From Balanoglossus misakiensis (lineage: Eukaryota > Hemichordata): DNA of 64,000 bases. Numbering within the stretch: the first letter of the stretch is position 1; each line of letters starts with the position of its first letter. Positions 12,501 through 24,400 of this stretch are shown piece by piece. The stretch is from the NCBI GenBank assembly GCA_040954595.2, contig CM082592.2, forward strand, positions 11,408,001-11,472,000. The letters are read 5' to 3'. Made by a program: the position numbers and the translations under genes. The notes beneath the pieces were generated by a model that was not told where the DNA came from, did no database searches, and saw nothing but the letters and a program-made list of their open reading frames with translations.

Positions 12501-15500
12501 AATGGTATATGGCAGCTCAGGCTGTTGCTAAGGAAAGCATGATGAAGGCTTTGCACTTTTAAGATTACAATTGATAGACATCTTGGAGGTTTTTTTTAAA
12601 CAAGATGTGTATATAGTTATAAGTAGGCCATTTCAGTATGCACATATATCCTTAAGTTTGCATGGCGTCTCATTTAAGTTTACAGTTTAGTAATTATTTG
12701 GATAATAAGGTCAATGAGTAGCTGAATGTCAAGGCCAACAAACAGGTCCACCTTGGTACTTTCTCCTTGGAAGCTGATGTTTGCACTGTTGCAAACATTC
12801 AGTAAATGATTTATCTGCACTACAAGAGGAGAAAGCAAGTGTCAAAAACAGATGTTCTGATGTCAAATTAACCCAGTTTCATCAGTCAATTGGCAAGTGA
12901 ATTATGGATTATGTTGGTAATTGATCTGTGACATGACAATTAAAGCAAACTGTACATAAACCGCCACTGTGATCTCAATGAAACAATTAAACAGAACATT
13001 GCATAATCATCCCAGAGTCACTGTCACTTAGCGCCAAAGGTGTGTTTGATTTTAGCTACATTGTAGTTACAAGTTGTTTGTCTGGCTTTAATGATGCAGA
13101 AACTATTGTATTGGCGGCCATTAGCTCATTCAGCAGAGTTGGTAGGTTATATGTTGTAAGTTCAAATGGCTGAAATGTGAGTGAGGTAACTGCACCTTTG
13201 CTGCAAAATTTCACTGTTCGCTAGGAATTTGCTTGGAATCAGCCATGAGTTTACAATGTCAAAACTCAGATCTGCGGCTCACTTTCTGCAATGTTGACAG
13301 CGCTTTGTGTTATAAGTGGTCTCTTAAACCACTACAACAAACCAAGAATGAATGCAGTATTGATCTAAATGATTTGATGGCATGTTTGCTCTCGCAGCTT
13401 TGACCAGTGACCAGGTACGAAATATTTTATCATACGTGGCATAGGTGTAACATGGTACTGCATGCTTTTTATTTCTTTACAACCTTGATAAATCTTGAGA
13501 AATAAAGACTGCAAGTGGACAGCTAACAGTAAAAGCCATTCATAGTGGCCATTGAAATTCTCTTAATCTAGGGCATCAGATGGCCACAGAGATTTAAGTG
13601 CATGACCTTTGACATCTCATGGGCGTCTAGCATAAGTTTTATGGATGGTTTGGTCCTCTAACATGCCATGGTTGAGCATGGTTGATTTATCTGTTTATAG
13701 CACAAGAAAGCTAACTTTTCAAACTGCTGGCTCTGAGGCTTGACCATAAGGAGAACCATGTAGTCAGAGCACAACTCAATTACATCATACATTTTCCATG
13801 AAAATGCATATTTTCCTGAGACCAAATCTGTGTCAATGATTTCTCTGTATTTTTAAATGTGTTTGCCTGGCAACAGGTTTTTATAATATACACGTACATG
13901 CACACGGATTAGTCCAGCTGCAGACGATGTATTTCCCCGACCTACAAAACATGTGAGCTTGGTGAAGATTTGCAAATTCAGCTGTTTTCACGCAGTTTAA
14001 CATTGAAATAATAATCCTTCGTTTCCAGCTGAACCACATAACAGTTTGCATCTAAAACTCCAATCCCACACGTAATTCCCAGACATTTACATCACCTTAG
14101 TACAGTCTGTTCTGTCTCTTACAAAATTAAGTGGGTCGATCAGCAACTTTTTCGGTAATTTATTTGCTTTGTCTATAATTACTGATTGGAGTTGCCAGCA
14201 TTCAGATCAATATAGTCTGCTCTCACACCCAGTACAGCCGACATTTTAATCCAAGTTGAGACTGGATTTAGTTGAAGCGGCAATAACGAAAATTGTGCAT
14301 TGGTGCTTGATGTCACGCTTATTTTGTTCTTGGCGCTGTGATTGTTCATGAAACACTGAATTCACACAGAATAACACATTAAAAGTCTGCATCACTATTT
14401 TGCACACAAAGATGGCATGAGTGACTTCTGACAGTCAAAGCTGCAAGAAGCTTACCTGTAAACAGAACTCTGCTGATCATTCCAGGGATGACAATAAGGA
14501 ACATGGGAAGAATTTTGAGATATCCGGCAAAAACACAGCCTCCCTTGGCGTGAGACAAACTCTTGGCTGCCAGAGCACGTTGTACGATGACCTACCAAGA
14601 AAAGTTGAAAGAATTATAAAATATATCTTTTTTTTATATTTCCAGAGTACAGCTGTATTTATTTTGATGAAAATATATTATTTCAGCAAGAAATTACCCC
14701 TTGGAACAAATTTGCATTCTACACCACATCTAATACTGAAGATATTCAGTGACCAGTGAATGAATGAATGAATGAATGAATGAATGAATGAATGAATTAA
14801 TGAATGAATGAATGAATGAATGAATGAATGAATGAATGAATGAATGAATGAAAAAACGTCAAAATACAGATTATCGGGATAATTTATTGCCTGATGTTCA
14901 TGACAATATACAAATTTAGATTAACATTTTTGTTTGATTGCAGTGAGAACAAAAGATTGTCAAAAATATGGTACAGCTTTCCACCAGTTGTTGCACGCAC
15001 GGGCATTGAACTGCAAACTAATCGCTGCGACCAACAGCTATAATAAACTGAAATGCTAAGGATCAAAATGTCTGATGGTGTTTTCCATGTGGACACATAT
15101 TTTCCCTGAAGTATCTTAGCAATGCACTAAACTTCTCAGATACTTTGCAAAATGAAATCTAAGCCAGATTGATTGTCTGTGTTCAACTGTACGAACCTAA
15201 CACACTGGAATATCATTATAGCTTTAGTAGAGCTGGACCAGCTGCTGTCAAAAGTCTCAGATTCTGCATAATTAATTGAGGTGATATTCAAGTGTCACGT
15301 TGACAAAATATCATGAGATTAACATAATGGTTGATTGAAATCCAGTCTGCAGAATTGAACATTAGCCTAGCACCAGAAGATTTGCATAAGATATATCCCG
15401 GAAACAACAAAAAGGAGGTTGCATTGTTTAATTTATTACCAGATAAATCTCGAATTGCTCCAAGTAAACTCTAATGACTATTCTTGATGCAATCCCTACA

Positions 15501-18500
15501 TACCTGATCTGTGCACCAATACCAGATGGAGGAAATGCTAATTCCGAAGATCATTCCTGGCCAGGGCAAGTCAGACTTAATTGGATCACGGAAGATGTGG
15601 AAAGCATCATCCGGAGGAACACCACCGCAGGAAATGTTGGCGTATTGCGTGGTGTTGGGAATTGCCTCAAAGTACATCGTCTGGAGTTTATTGTATGGTA
15701 CTCGGATAAATGCTGGAAAAGATATCCAAATTCATTAGCCAAAGGAGTTGTCAAAATCCGAATTAAAGGGAACGGTCTTTGTTTACATTGTTTTCAGGTA
15801 GGTTTTCCAGGAAAACTTTGGAGTAAATCATAGTAGAATACTATAATAAAGCAAAAGATTTTTTCCATACCCACTGACACCCCCAACTTCTATGGTTGAG
15901 CCCACAAAAGAAGTACAAGGAAGACATATCACTCACCAAGAATCATCAAAACAAAAGCACCAGCAACCATGATGAAAGTCTGGGCGGCATCAGTATAGAT
16001 TACAGCAGACAAACCACCTAAAATGCAAGGTTTATAACAAAACCTAATTATGACAGCAATGGAAGCATTTAGCTGCAGTATCCACATTTGAAAATAAACA
16101 AGCCTTGAAAATTTTCTTCACAGCATTTGGACCTGATGATCTCTCGAGAATTTATGTTTAATGTTTCTGTATGTGAACAAGCTGATGTCTCTGCATCCAT
16201 AAGTGTAAATAACAAACAATTGTTGTTGTGTTAAATACAAAAGTGGCTACATGGGTATTCACTTCATGCTATGGGGTGAAATCATGGGATGTTGAATTGC
16301 ATTGTGGGTAAAAGGTTGACCAAAAAAGCTGATTGGTGTCTATACAGAGACACGAATGACCACCTATTAAACCTAACCTACCTAGTACTGTGTACAAAGC
16401 CGTGATTGCAAGGAGGATGACAATTGCCAGATACAAATTCCATCCCAAAGCTTGTTGGATGAACAGGGCACCAGCAAACATGTTCACCTGTGACAGGACA
16501 ATTGAATGACATGATTGGTCAGAGAATTGTTTAGCAAACAACTGGCTATTAATTTGACTATTTTCTTGATGGCTGTTTCCACCCCCACCCTGCCCAAAGA
16601 AACACTCCCTCCTGACCCATAATTCTAGTACCCCAAATGGTTACAAAAATATGTTTGGTATCTAGGCGACATAAAAATTAATACTCTAGACTTGTATTGT
16701 GCTTACAATATCTACAATACGTCTTATGAAAATCAATAGATATTTGGCATGGTGCCAACTGGTCACGTCAGTAACAAATCCATGTACACTTTTTATGCAA
16801 TATATCATAATTTATGTATTAATCCTCAGTTGATTAAATATGCGGGAACAGCTGAAATATTGCAATGTGAATAATTTCCAGTGTTATGTATATTTGAAAG
16901 ATGGTTGTAATTTCTGTTTTGTAACGAATTCACAAAAGCTGTTCAACTACTGTTGGTTTATTCTTTTCCTTGTGGCTTTTATTTCAAAGTCAATATTTAC
17001 ATCTGATATGCATTTAATTGCTGTCGGCAATGTACCTGCAATCGTGTAGGAATGTGAAGGGCTTTCTAGTCATTAATTAAGTCATAACTCTGTCACTTGC
17101 ATTCTGACTGAAGTGCTTGTAGTTTACAGCAAATTTCTTTAAGCCAGTAAACTTTGAGCTTAGAGTACGTGCTACCAATAGACAGCTTCCCATAAATATT
17201 CTACGTGTTCTTCGTATAATTAAAGAAACTCTCCCCAAGTCATAACTTATGTCATAAAAGAGCATGTATAAAATTCTGCTAGGTTAAAGTACAACTGCAC
17301 TCACCAAAAATTAAATGACTGAAGGATAATGCATGTTTTCAAACATCATAACAAACTTTTTGTCACCATCTTGATTTCACATTGACTACCAAACATGACA
17401 CAGAAATGGAAGGTGCGAGTGTGACATGATAATAAATAAAATTGATCTCAACTTACCGATATCTTGGTGAATATAGACAGGATCAGAGCGATTATCGCAA
17501 GATAAACACGAACTCTCTGTCCTCCAAATCTGCGTCTGAGATACTCGGGCATGGTAAACACCTGTCAGAAAACATCCATGTTACATTAATCTCGAGTCAA
17601 ACCATAACAACATAGCTAGTGAAATCTGAATCTGTTTTGACTTTCGTGATAAGGTTCCTTCCCATGAGAATCAAGCGCTGACCCCTGCAATGATTTAATG
17701 TACCATGTTCACGTTTTCTGGTATACTGAAATATTGAATTTCATCAAGTGTGGAAACCCATGGTTTCAGCACTGTTTAGTTCTCATCACTGTTAAGTTCT
17801 CGAGTGCTTTTTTTCCCCTCCCATCAACAGGTTTCATCTCGCTGAAATTAAGTAACTATTCCAATATGGAATGCAAGACAAGAGTTGGCAAAGTTCGGCA
17901 AAATGTAAACTGTAATATGTGTTGATGGGAGTCTTGCCAAGCAAAGTGAATTTGGTCCATACTTGTCCCACTGAGGTCAGTTGTTTTGATCGGAGTGACA
18001 TTAATTATTGTGGTCATGGGGTCACACATAGATCAATATTGTTTACACATTCCTGACAGTCATTTTTGACTTGGTTTAATACATTCAATGCAAGATGAAA
18101 ACAATTTTAAAACTTACTCCAGCAGCCATATAAACTGGCAAGAAAACCCATCCAAGGAGCAGCAAGATAAACATGGCCTGAAAAAAAAAAAGGGCACATT
18201 TTCATTGCATTCAACTTTAGAAGTTGTAGATGAAATAGGAAAAAAATAATCATTTCAATTTAATGTAAAATCATTATTCAGATGTTGTAGACTAACAATT
18301 GTTGGAAACTGTACCCTATCATTACTAGCTTAAAAGTCAGTATAACAATATAGGTAAGACAAAGTATTTCAGGGTCAGATGGGAGTGTACATGTATTTCA
18401 AATCACTTATCAAGAGGGGTGTATACATCCTTTGATCAAAGTTCAGTTGCTTGAATTGCCATGTCATGAATACAATGGTGGCAGGAATATGAGAACCACA

Positions 18501-21102
18501 GAGTTGGAGGAGAATGCACTTTTATAGACTTACATTGAATTCAAAAGATCCAACAGCCAATCCAGATGCTGCACCAGTGCCAGCTAAACCAATGAAATGC
18601 TCACTACCGATGTTACTAGCGAACAACGAGGCACCCACTGGCCACCAGACCATGGACTTTCCGGCCAAAAAGTATCCTTCCATGGTCCCTCGCATGGCAC
18701 GCCATGTTGCCTGTAAAGATCGAGAATCACAACTTGTAAGTACATGTGTATCACAGAGCCACTATTAGTACTGGTATACAAAATGCTTTACTGAGACAGT
18801 ACTACTATCATCATCATCACAAGTTGCCATAGCAACTCAGCAAAGCAACATGTCACCACTTGTAAAAATCATCAGCATCATCATCATTGTCATGTATATT
18901 GTATTTGTGTTCATGGTTGCCTTTTTTGTCATAGGGATTTTTCCCACACCTGCAGAAAAGAGTCCCTGTTTGAAAATGTGCATTTTCAGTCATGAATAAA
19001 GAGATTATTTGCATTAAAATGGTTAGGCCAGACATCCTTGGGAGCCTCCACACATATGTAACACATAGGCTTTGGAAACCCAAAAGTTAGAACAATCTCC
19101 CCGCATATTCAAAACTGCCAGACAGACCAGCCATGTGTTTTATTCCAAGGTCAATTACTATTTGCATAGAGCAGTATATAGGGGTTATTAAACTAGGATG
19201 TGAAAATTTACATGTTTTATCTTAAAAGTGAAGTTTTTATTTGTCAAGCGACTTTGAATTCATACATAATTGACCTCCAAGTTGCAAGCAGATTTCAGCC
19301 TGGCGGAAATTTCATGACTTGGACTTTTTAAAATCCACGTAGGCCCAATTTATTGTAATTTATCGCCCAATTTAATTTATCGCGGAAAGATTCCCACCAG
19401 CATTTTTTTTCCGCGTTGGTGAGCCATGACGAGTTCACCAGAACAAAAAGGTCGACGACCCCATACACTTTTTTTACTGCAGTGATATTCCAGGCAACGT
19501 GGACTGTCACAGGCCGGCTATGCCCAAACGTTACGTAACGTAATGAAAGTCGGCGTTTCGTAAATAGCAGGTCACAGTATTAACATATTACTGACGAAAA
19601 ACGCATATAACGGTGGGCTCGACAAACCCTGTGATATTATAATTTAACCCCTATTCATTTGCATACCTCTGTCGCAAATGAACTGCACCTAGCTTTACTC
19701 ATGTTACTCTTTCTCATCTCAATTTTAATACACTTTCCATGTAGTTTCTTATCATTTTTTACAATTAGCCATTATCGGGTGATGTGGCCAAATTTCGATC
19801 GCACGATATCAAAAGCCGTTGTTTTTGTTAATCCTTTGGAAAGACGTACATGCTGAACACATACTGGTAAAAGGTTTTCTTTCTGATTTAAACATAGATT
19901 TAATTTAAAGCGGTATGCCGTTGGAGAGATTATATAACCTACGTATTATAAATTATGCATGCATGGCTCAACGTACGTTTAGTAGGCCAAGTTAAATCTG
20001 GTAATTTTGGCCACGGTTACCAGAAAAGTCACCGTGTTTGGCATTCTGTTTGGGAAAATGTTGAAGATTGGCCTAAATTTTACGCGGGGTTTGGATGCGT
20101 CGTCGAATATAGAACATTGAACGACACGGAACTACGTTGCTATAGCGATGTAGAGCATGGCGGGCCGAGGAGGGGGCCTGACCGTACTTTTCTCTGATTG
20201 GCTAAAACAGACCAGGCCTCTGCAACACCCCGTCACTGCCAACAACGTTCCCCTCGCTTTTGCGCGTGGGCGCGGTTTTAATACAAAACCACAACTCGTT
20301 GCGTATCGATCGAAAATTTCTCTTTATTTGTGTATACCTATATTTCGTGGTTTCTGGAAAATCGCTGGTGGGTTAGCAAACAATGATTCTAAAGAGGAAA
20401 ATGCCACGCCGCAAGAAATACACGCACGCGTAAATGATTCACTCATTGAAGACGACGTTTGTTGAACGGTGCAAGTCTATCCTTTTATCATATGATCCAT
20501 AACATCACTTGCTAAAATAAACTCACGTGGAAATTGCAAACAGCCTAAACGTAACCTTGATAGAAGATGAAGGTCGAACTCGCACAAAAGTACACAATCA
20601 CATGTGTAACACTGTGACCGTAAATTTTGAGATGTTTGCCTCCCAGCCAAAAAAAAACTTTCCTGACACTTCACGTGTTTACCTACCACTGGTACTCATC
20701 AAATGCGGTTTCAATTGTGAATGGCAGTTTTTTCATCCCCCTGGGTGACCGATTAGACCTAAAGTACACTTATCCACCTGTCGTGTCGTTCGACGCACCC
20801 GGCGCTCGGCGGGCGGGCGGCCCGATGCTCACACATTTTGTTTCTGTAGTCAATTTCGTACTAGTTTATAACTACCCCACAGCCAATGTACTGTGAAACG
20901 GTACATTGCTAAAATAATGCGCCACATAAGACAGGATATACTACTAAAGCTAAACTATCGATGTGTACTCAAAGCGTCACATTGTAACTTATGAGCTGGA
21001 GTGAATCTTTAGACTTACCCACAGACCGACTGCCAGTACAAAGACAAAATACACGACGATGACAACAGTATCCCACGTCCCGATAGCGGCTTCTTCTGCC
21101 AT
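9574..21102 (-). CDS. SLC5A: SGLT-type Na+/sugar cotransporter (SLC5 family), complete
   Basis: Fifteen exons join in frame: 21102-21019, 18710-18534, 18177-18118, 17561-17457, 16487-16382, 16017-15937, 15712-15504, 14591-14456, 12256-12149, 12023-11873, 11707-11539, 10757-10542, 10419-10308, 9959-9927 and 9773-9574, giving about 648 residues. The protein uses the Na+ gradient to import sugar or a related solute across the plasma membrane. SLC5 hallmarks are present: [50 protein letters not shown] and [11 protein letters not shown], ending in a last membrane helix. Residues N61, H66, E85, Y269, W270, K300 and Q436 match the sugar-contact positions of human SGLT1 (N78, H83, E102, Y290, W291, K321, Q457). 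E65 next to H66 resembles the myo-inositol carrier SMIT1. NTT and NIS in the loop before TM7 are glycosylation candidates. The substrate is likely glucose or myo-inositol but is not determined. Confidence 0.95.
9787..9815. repeat. Imperfect (GAAT)n beside a 3' splice site
   Basis: Imperfect GAAT tetranucleotide lying a few bases upstream, in the minus-strand sense, of the acceptor of the last SLC5 exon. On the minus strand it reads CATTCATT..., running into TTCTTTTCTTCTGCAG, so it forms part of the pyrimidine tract region. Confidence 0.8.
14757..14852. repeat. (TGAA)24 microsatellite in SLC5 intron
   Basis: About 24 tandem TGAA units with one interruption (ATTAA near 14797), located in the SLC5 intron between exons 7 and 8. 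It is the longest simple repeat in the window. Confidence 0.95.
20150..20830. promoter_or_regulatory. GC/CpG-rich patch in SLC5 intron 1
   Basis: Within the first intron of the transporter gene the sequence becomes locally rich in CpG. It carries an inverted CCAAT-type box (TGATTGGCTA near 20195-20205) and a GC-box-like CGGCGGGCGGGCGG near 20807-20822. This could be an intronic regulatory element or an alternative promoter. No exon joins convincingly, so this is only a candidate. Confidence 0.2.
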
Positions 21103-22605
21103 CTTGGTGAGTTTTCCTCAGTCTTGCCCGGTTGTATCAAGTTTGCAGACGAGACCCTCAGAGAGTGTAGGCTTGCTGTGCACTCACAGACTGTATTATG
21201 GTCCAATCTGGTGAAAGAGCAGCGGTCAGTTTAATGTTTGATAATAAATACCAACGTAAAAGCATGGGCCACGCCCACTCTGACTGTTGTCCACTTTCAC
21301 TGGGCTAGAGGAGAGGTCAGATACGTTGACTGACGTGAGGATAGCTCCCGAATGTTTAGAAGAAAATTTACCAGTATAACAGAGTATATGAACTAATTTT
21401 ATAAATATTGCGGGCAAAATATTTACCCGTTTATCTACATTCGATAGGTGTAAATTATCAGCGAATTAGCATGATTAGTGAGCATGGAAATACTAACGCA
21501 GTAACACTAATGAATAATGTATATCTTACGTTACAAAAAGAGGCACGCCAAAACCCTGGCAAGTCGTATTGACTTTTTACGACCGAGATCGGGGTTTATA
21601 TAATGGTGCAGTGGGCATGCGCACAGCGAAGTCTAGAAGCGTAAGTTTGGCGAATCGTCTGAAAATTTCTCAATAAACTATTAAAAATGACAACTTTCGA
21701 TAATCTTGGTCAGTGTCACTTTTTCTCCGTCGTTTTGTTCATATTTCACAATGTAATTATGAGACATGCGCCCGACTGCTCATCCATCTACCTGCTGTTG
21801 GGCAAACATGCACCGGTTGCCCCTAAACAAGCGAAAGTTGTGACAGTAAGTAGTCACAGATTCAATATTGACAAAGTAGCCTTGAAGTGTTATATGCCCT
21901 GGACCTCAGTTTAAAACTACGGACCAAAGACGGACCAAAGTAGGCGAAGGTGACAACTGGTGGATGGGGCATACAAATCGCAGGGTACCCTGGTCAACTT
22001 TGTAATTGTGCTGGTTGATTTTCACACAAGCCGGCGAGTTTGTGGTCAAACTCCTTTTTCTATCCATCCAAAGGTGGCGCTATCAAACAGGTGGTTGTAT
22101 CGTCTTCGCTATTCCAAAGCACAATCAAAATAATATAACCCTGAGACGTGCGTTGAACTTTTCTTAAAATATAAAATGGAGAATTTCAAGTATAGGCGAT
22201 ACTTTGGTGCGCTATTGGCCATATCTGATAAAATCTCGCCTGTTCGCGTTCTGTAAATCCATATTTAGACAAATTCACAGACGTAACAGTTGTTTTCGAA
22301 GAATACCTGCGATTTTTGCTCTTCTAGTTTTGCAATACAAGGCTAAACGAAAACACACCAAACAAGATAGTCACGACGCGTTCAGATTCTGGTGAGTTCA
22401 GGGCACGGTCACTCCACCGACACGACCGCGATAGGGTACCATACCAGGTTGATGACCTGTGTTCACAATAAAATCATTGTCCGACCAACATGTCTACATA
22501 CACCGAGTCTAGCTGTAAGGCCTGGCATGGGGGCGATCAGTCATTGTTACAACCTCTATTATATTCTGGTTCCCTGACCCTCGGCCGCTGCACTCGCGAA
22601 AAGGG
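21103..22605. other. Intergenic: SLC5 upstream region
   Basis: Holds the 5' UTR and promoter of the SLC5 gene (minus strand) and the 3' flank of the next minus-strand gene. Short ORFs show no recognisable similarity. Several CG-rich spots occur, but no TATA element in the correct orientation is obvious. Confidence 0.45.
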
Positions 22606-24400
22606 TCATGCAAACACAATTCTATCGAAGTATTGGTGAAAATCCAACAGCCTACAAGAGCTAACATCAGAACTGTTTGCAAAATTATTTTTAATCACGC
22701 TGGTTACAAAACAATAGGTGCATACCTGTACAAAACGTGATCTAAAAGAAATGAATGAAATCATATATACACCTCGGTGCTTGGGTACTTTTGGCCAAAT
22801 ACTTAGTCTACTCGGTTGGTGGCGCTCTTCAAGATTTTCCAAAGTGCGGCTGCACATAAGATTATGTAGTTTCTTCACTGAGAAAGATACAAAAATCCTC
22901 ATTGTCCAGGCTTATTAAAAATCAGAGGAGATATGAAATGTTTGCATCAGTCTTCATTTTTGATATTGCAAGTAACTGACATACATTCCCTGATGTGTTC
23001 CAATCTTTTCTGGTTCAACTGGTTGTCGTAAAATGGAAAGAAAAAGAAAATCTGAAAGAAACACAAGACAACATAATTTGAGGGGTTTCAAAGTAATAGT
23101 GACAATGTCATACAATGTGCATGTGTCATAATAGAATCTCTGGTGATTTTTTTATGCACAATTGCACTGGACTGTTGCTGGTAATCAGAAGTGCAGGTGC
23201 TACAACGATTTTATATTCACAATGAGGTAAGAATGTACACTTACACAGTTGAACAAAAAGCAAAGAGGAAACCAGGCTGGAAGTAGTCCACTTGAGAAAG
23301 ATACAGCCTGGTATAAACAAAAACATATGAATCAGAGTTACTGTGAATTTTCTTGCATGAATCAGCTTTGGTTCCTTCATTGTTCTTGACAATATAATAA
23401 GCACACAGTGTAACTGAATATAGGCATACCTCGGCTTCTGTGCCCTTTTCTTGGCCTGGCATAAACTCGATCTCCACCACATCCAACCATTCTGCTCTTG
23501 TAAAGCTGTAAATTTGAGCACTGTACTTTTCTGTATCAACCTGTCAACGATAAAAATGGAAAGATTTTCTAGATTATATTTGCATGACATGATGGTTTAT
23601 TCAATGTTTTACTAATGGTTGTATTCAGGTAAATGTATCAAGGGGTTCCACAGTCATTTTTCTTCTAATATGGAGTCATATATTAGTTGGTAGCAAAAGC
23701 GTTTATACTGGGATACATACCGATTTGATCCTGTATGAATTGATGTTGTCTGTAACATCAGCTTTGGATACTGCCATCACTAATTCATTTATACAGACAT
23801 CTGGAGTCACATCAGGGCACTCCCATCTACGAAAGGACAAAAAAAATAAAAGTTAGATCAAATATGAACTTCTAGTTGCGAAAAACAAACTGGATTGAAT
23901 GAGAGAAACTGTTGATAGACTTCTTGCCTGTTATAACAACGGATAATTCAGGGGTCTTTTTAGAACTACGTGGGAAAACACTGCGCCAAAAACAGCTGTT
24001 TAATACAAGTTACAACCCTGTTGAAAACTGTGTCGTTTTCGTAACTGGCACCCTAAAAATGGACCAAGTTGAAAATACGAGATAACACTTCCAAGCTTGT
24101 ACGAAGTCTGATATCAAATTATGCAACTTGAACAGATGACTATCAGTGAAACAAACTAGAAATGTTGTGACAACGTATTATTAAGCTTGCAGTAAATTTA
24201 TGGCTGATACGGGGACCGTGGTAGTGGCAAGACCACTAAAGGTGAGTTGGAACTAAAAGTGGGCGTGGCATTGCCACGCCCACCAAAGCATAAACCTACC
24301 TTTCTCGGTGGCTATGTAGTCTGTTTAGTCCTGGAATCCACATCGCTGGGCGAAGAAATGCTTGGACTGGAGCTTGCAGTGCACTGAGAAAACAGACCAT
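22606..24400 (-). CDS. Uncharacterised small membrane protein, weakly DUF1499-like
   Basis: Six exons join in frame: 24400-24300, 23826-23721, 23540-23430, 23307-23245, 23051-22985 and a tentative terminal exon 22877-22606, about 239 residues. The product starts MVCFLSALQAPVQAFLRP. It continues with a cysteine-containing segment (WECPDVTPDVCINELV), an acidic stretch FTRAEWLDVVEIEF, then AVSFSSGLLPAWFPLCFLFN and a very hydrophobic IFFFFPFY, followed by DNQLNQKRLEHIRE. The order [domain]-DVVEIEF-[S/F SSG]-D-x-x-x-N-x-K-R-x-x-x-I-R loosely recalls the DUF1499 family, with a membrane helix inserted; this is a memory-based match and weak. The first five exons have clean splice sites and matching phases, so the gene is likely real. 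The last exon has an acceptable TTTCTCAG acceptor but low-complexity content, and the function is unknown. Confidence 0.6.

Noticed and set aside
15474-15833. 119-codon plus-strand ORF
   Set aside because: Antisense shadow of SLC5 exon 7.
19955-20465. Possible alternative first exons in SLC5 intron 1
   Set aside because: The ORFs here are on the opposite strand and no minus-strand exon with a compatible donor could be joined to SLC5 exon 2.
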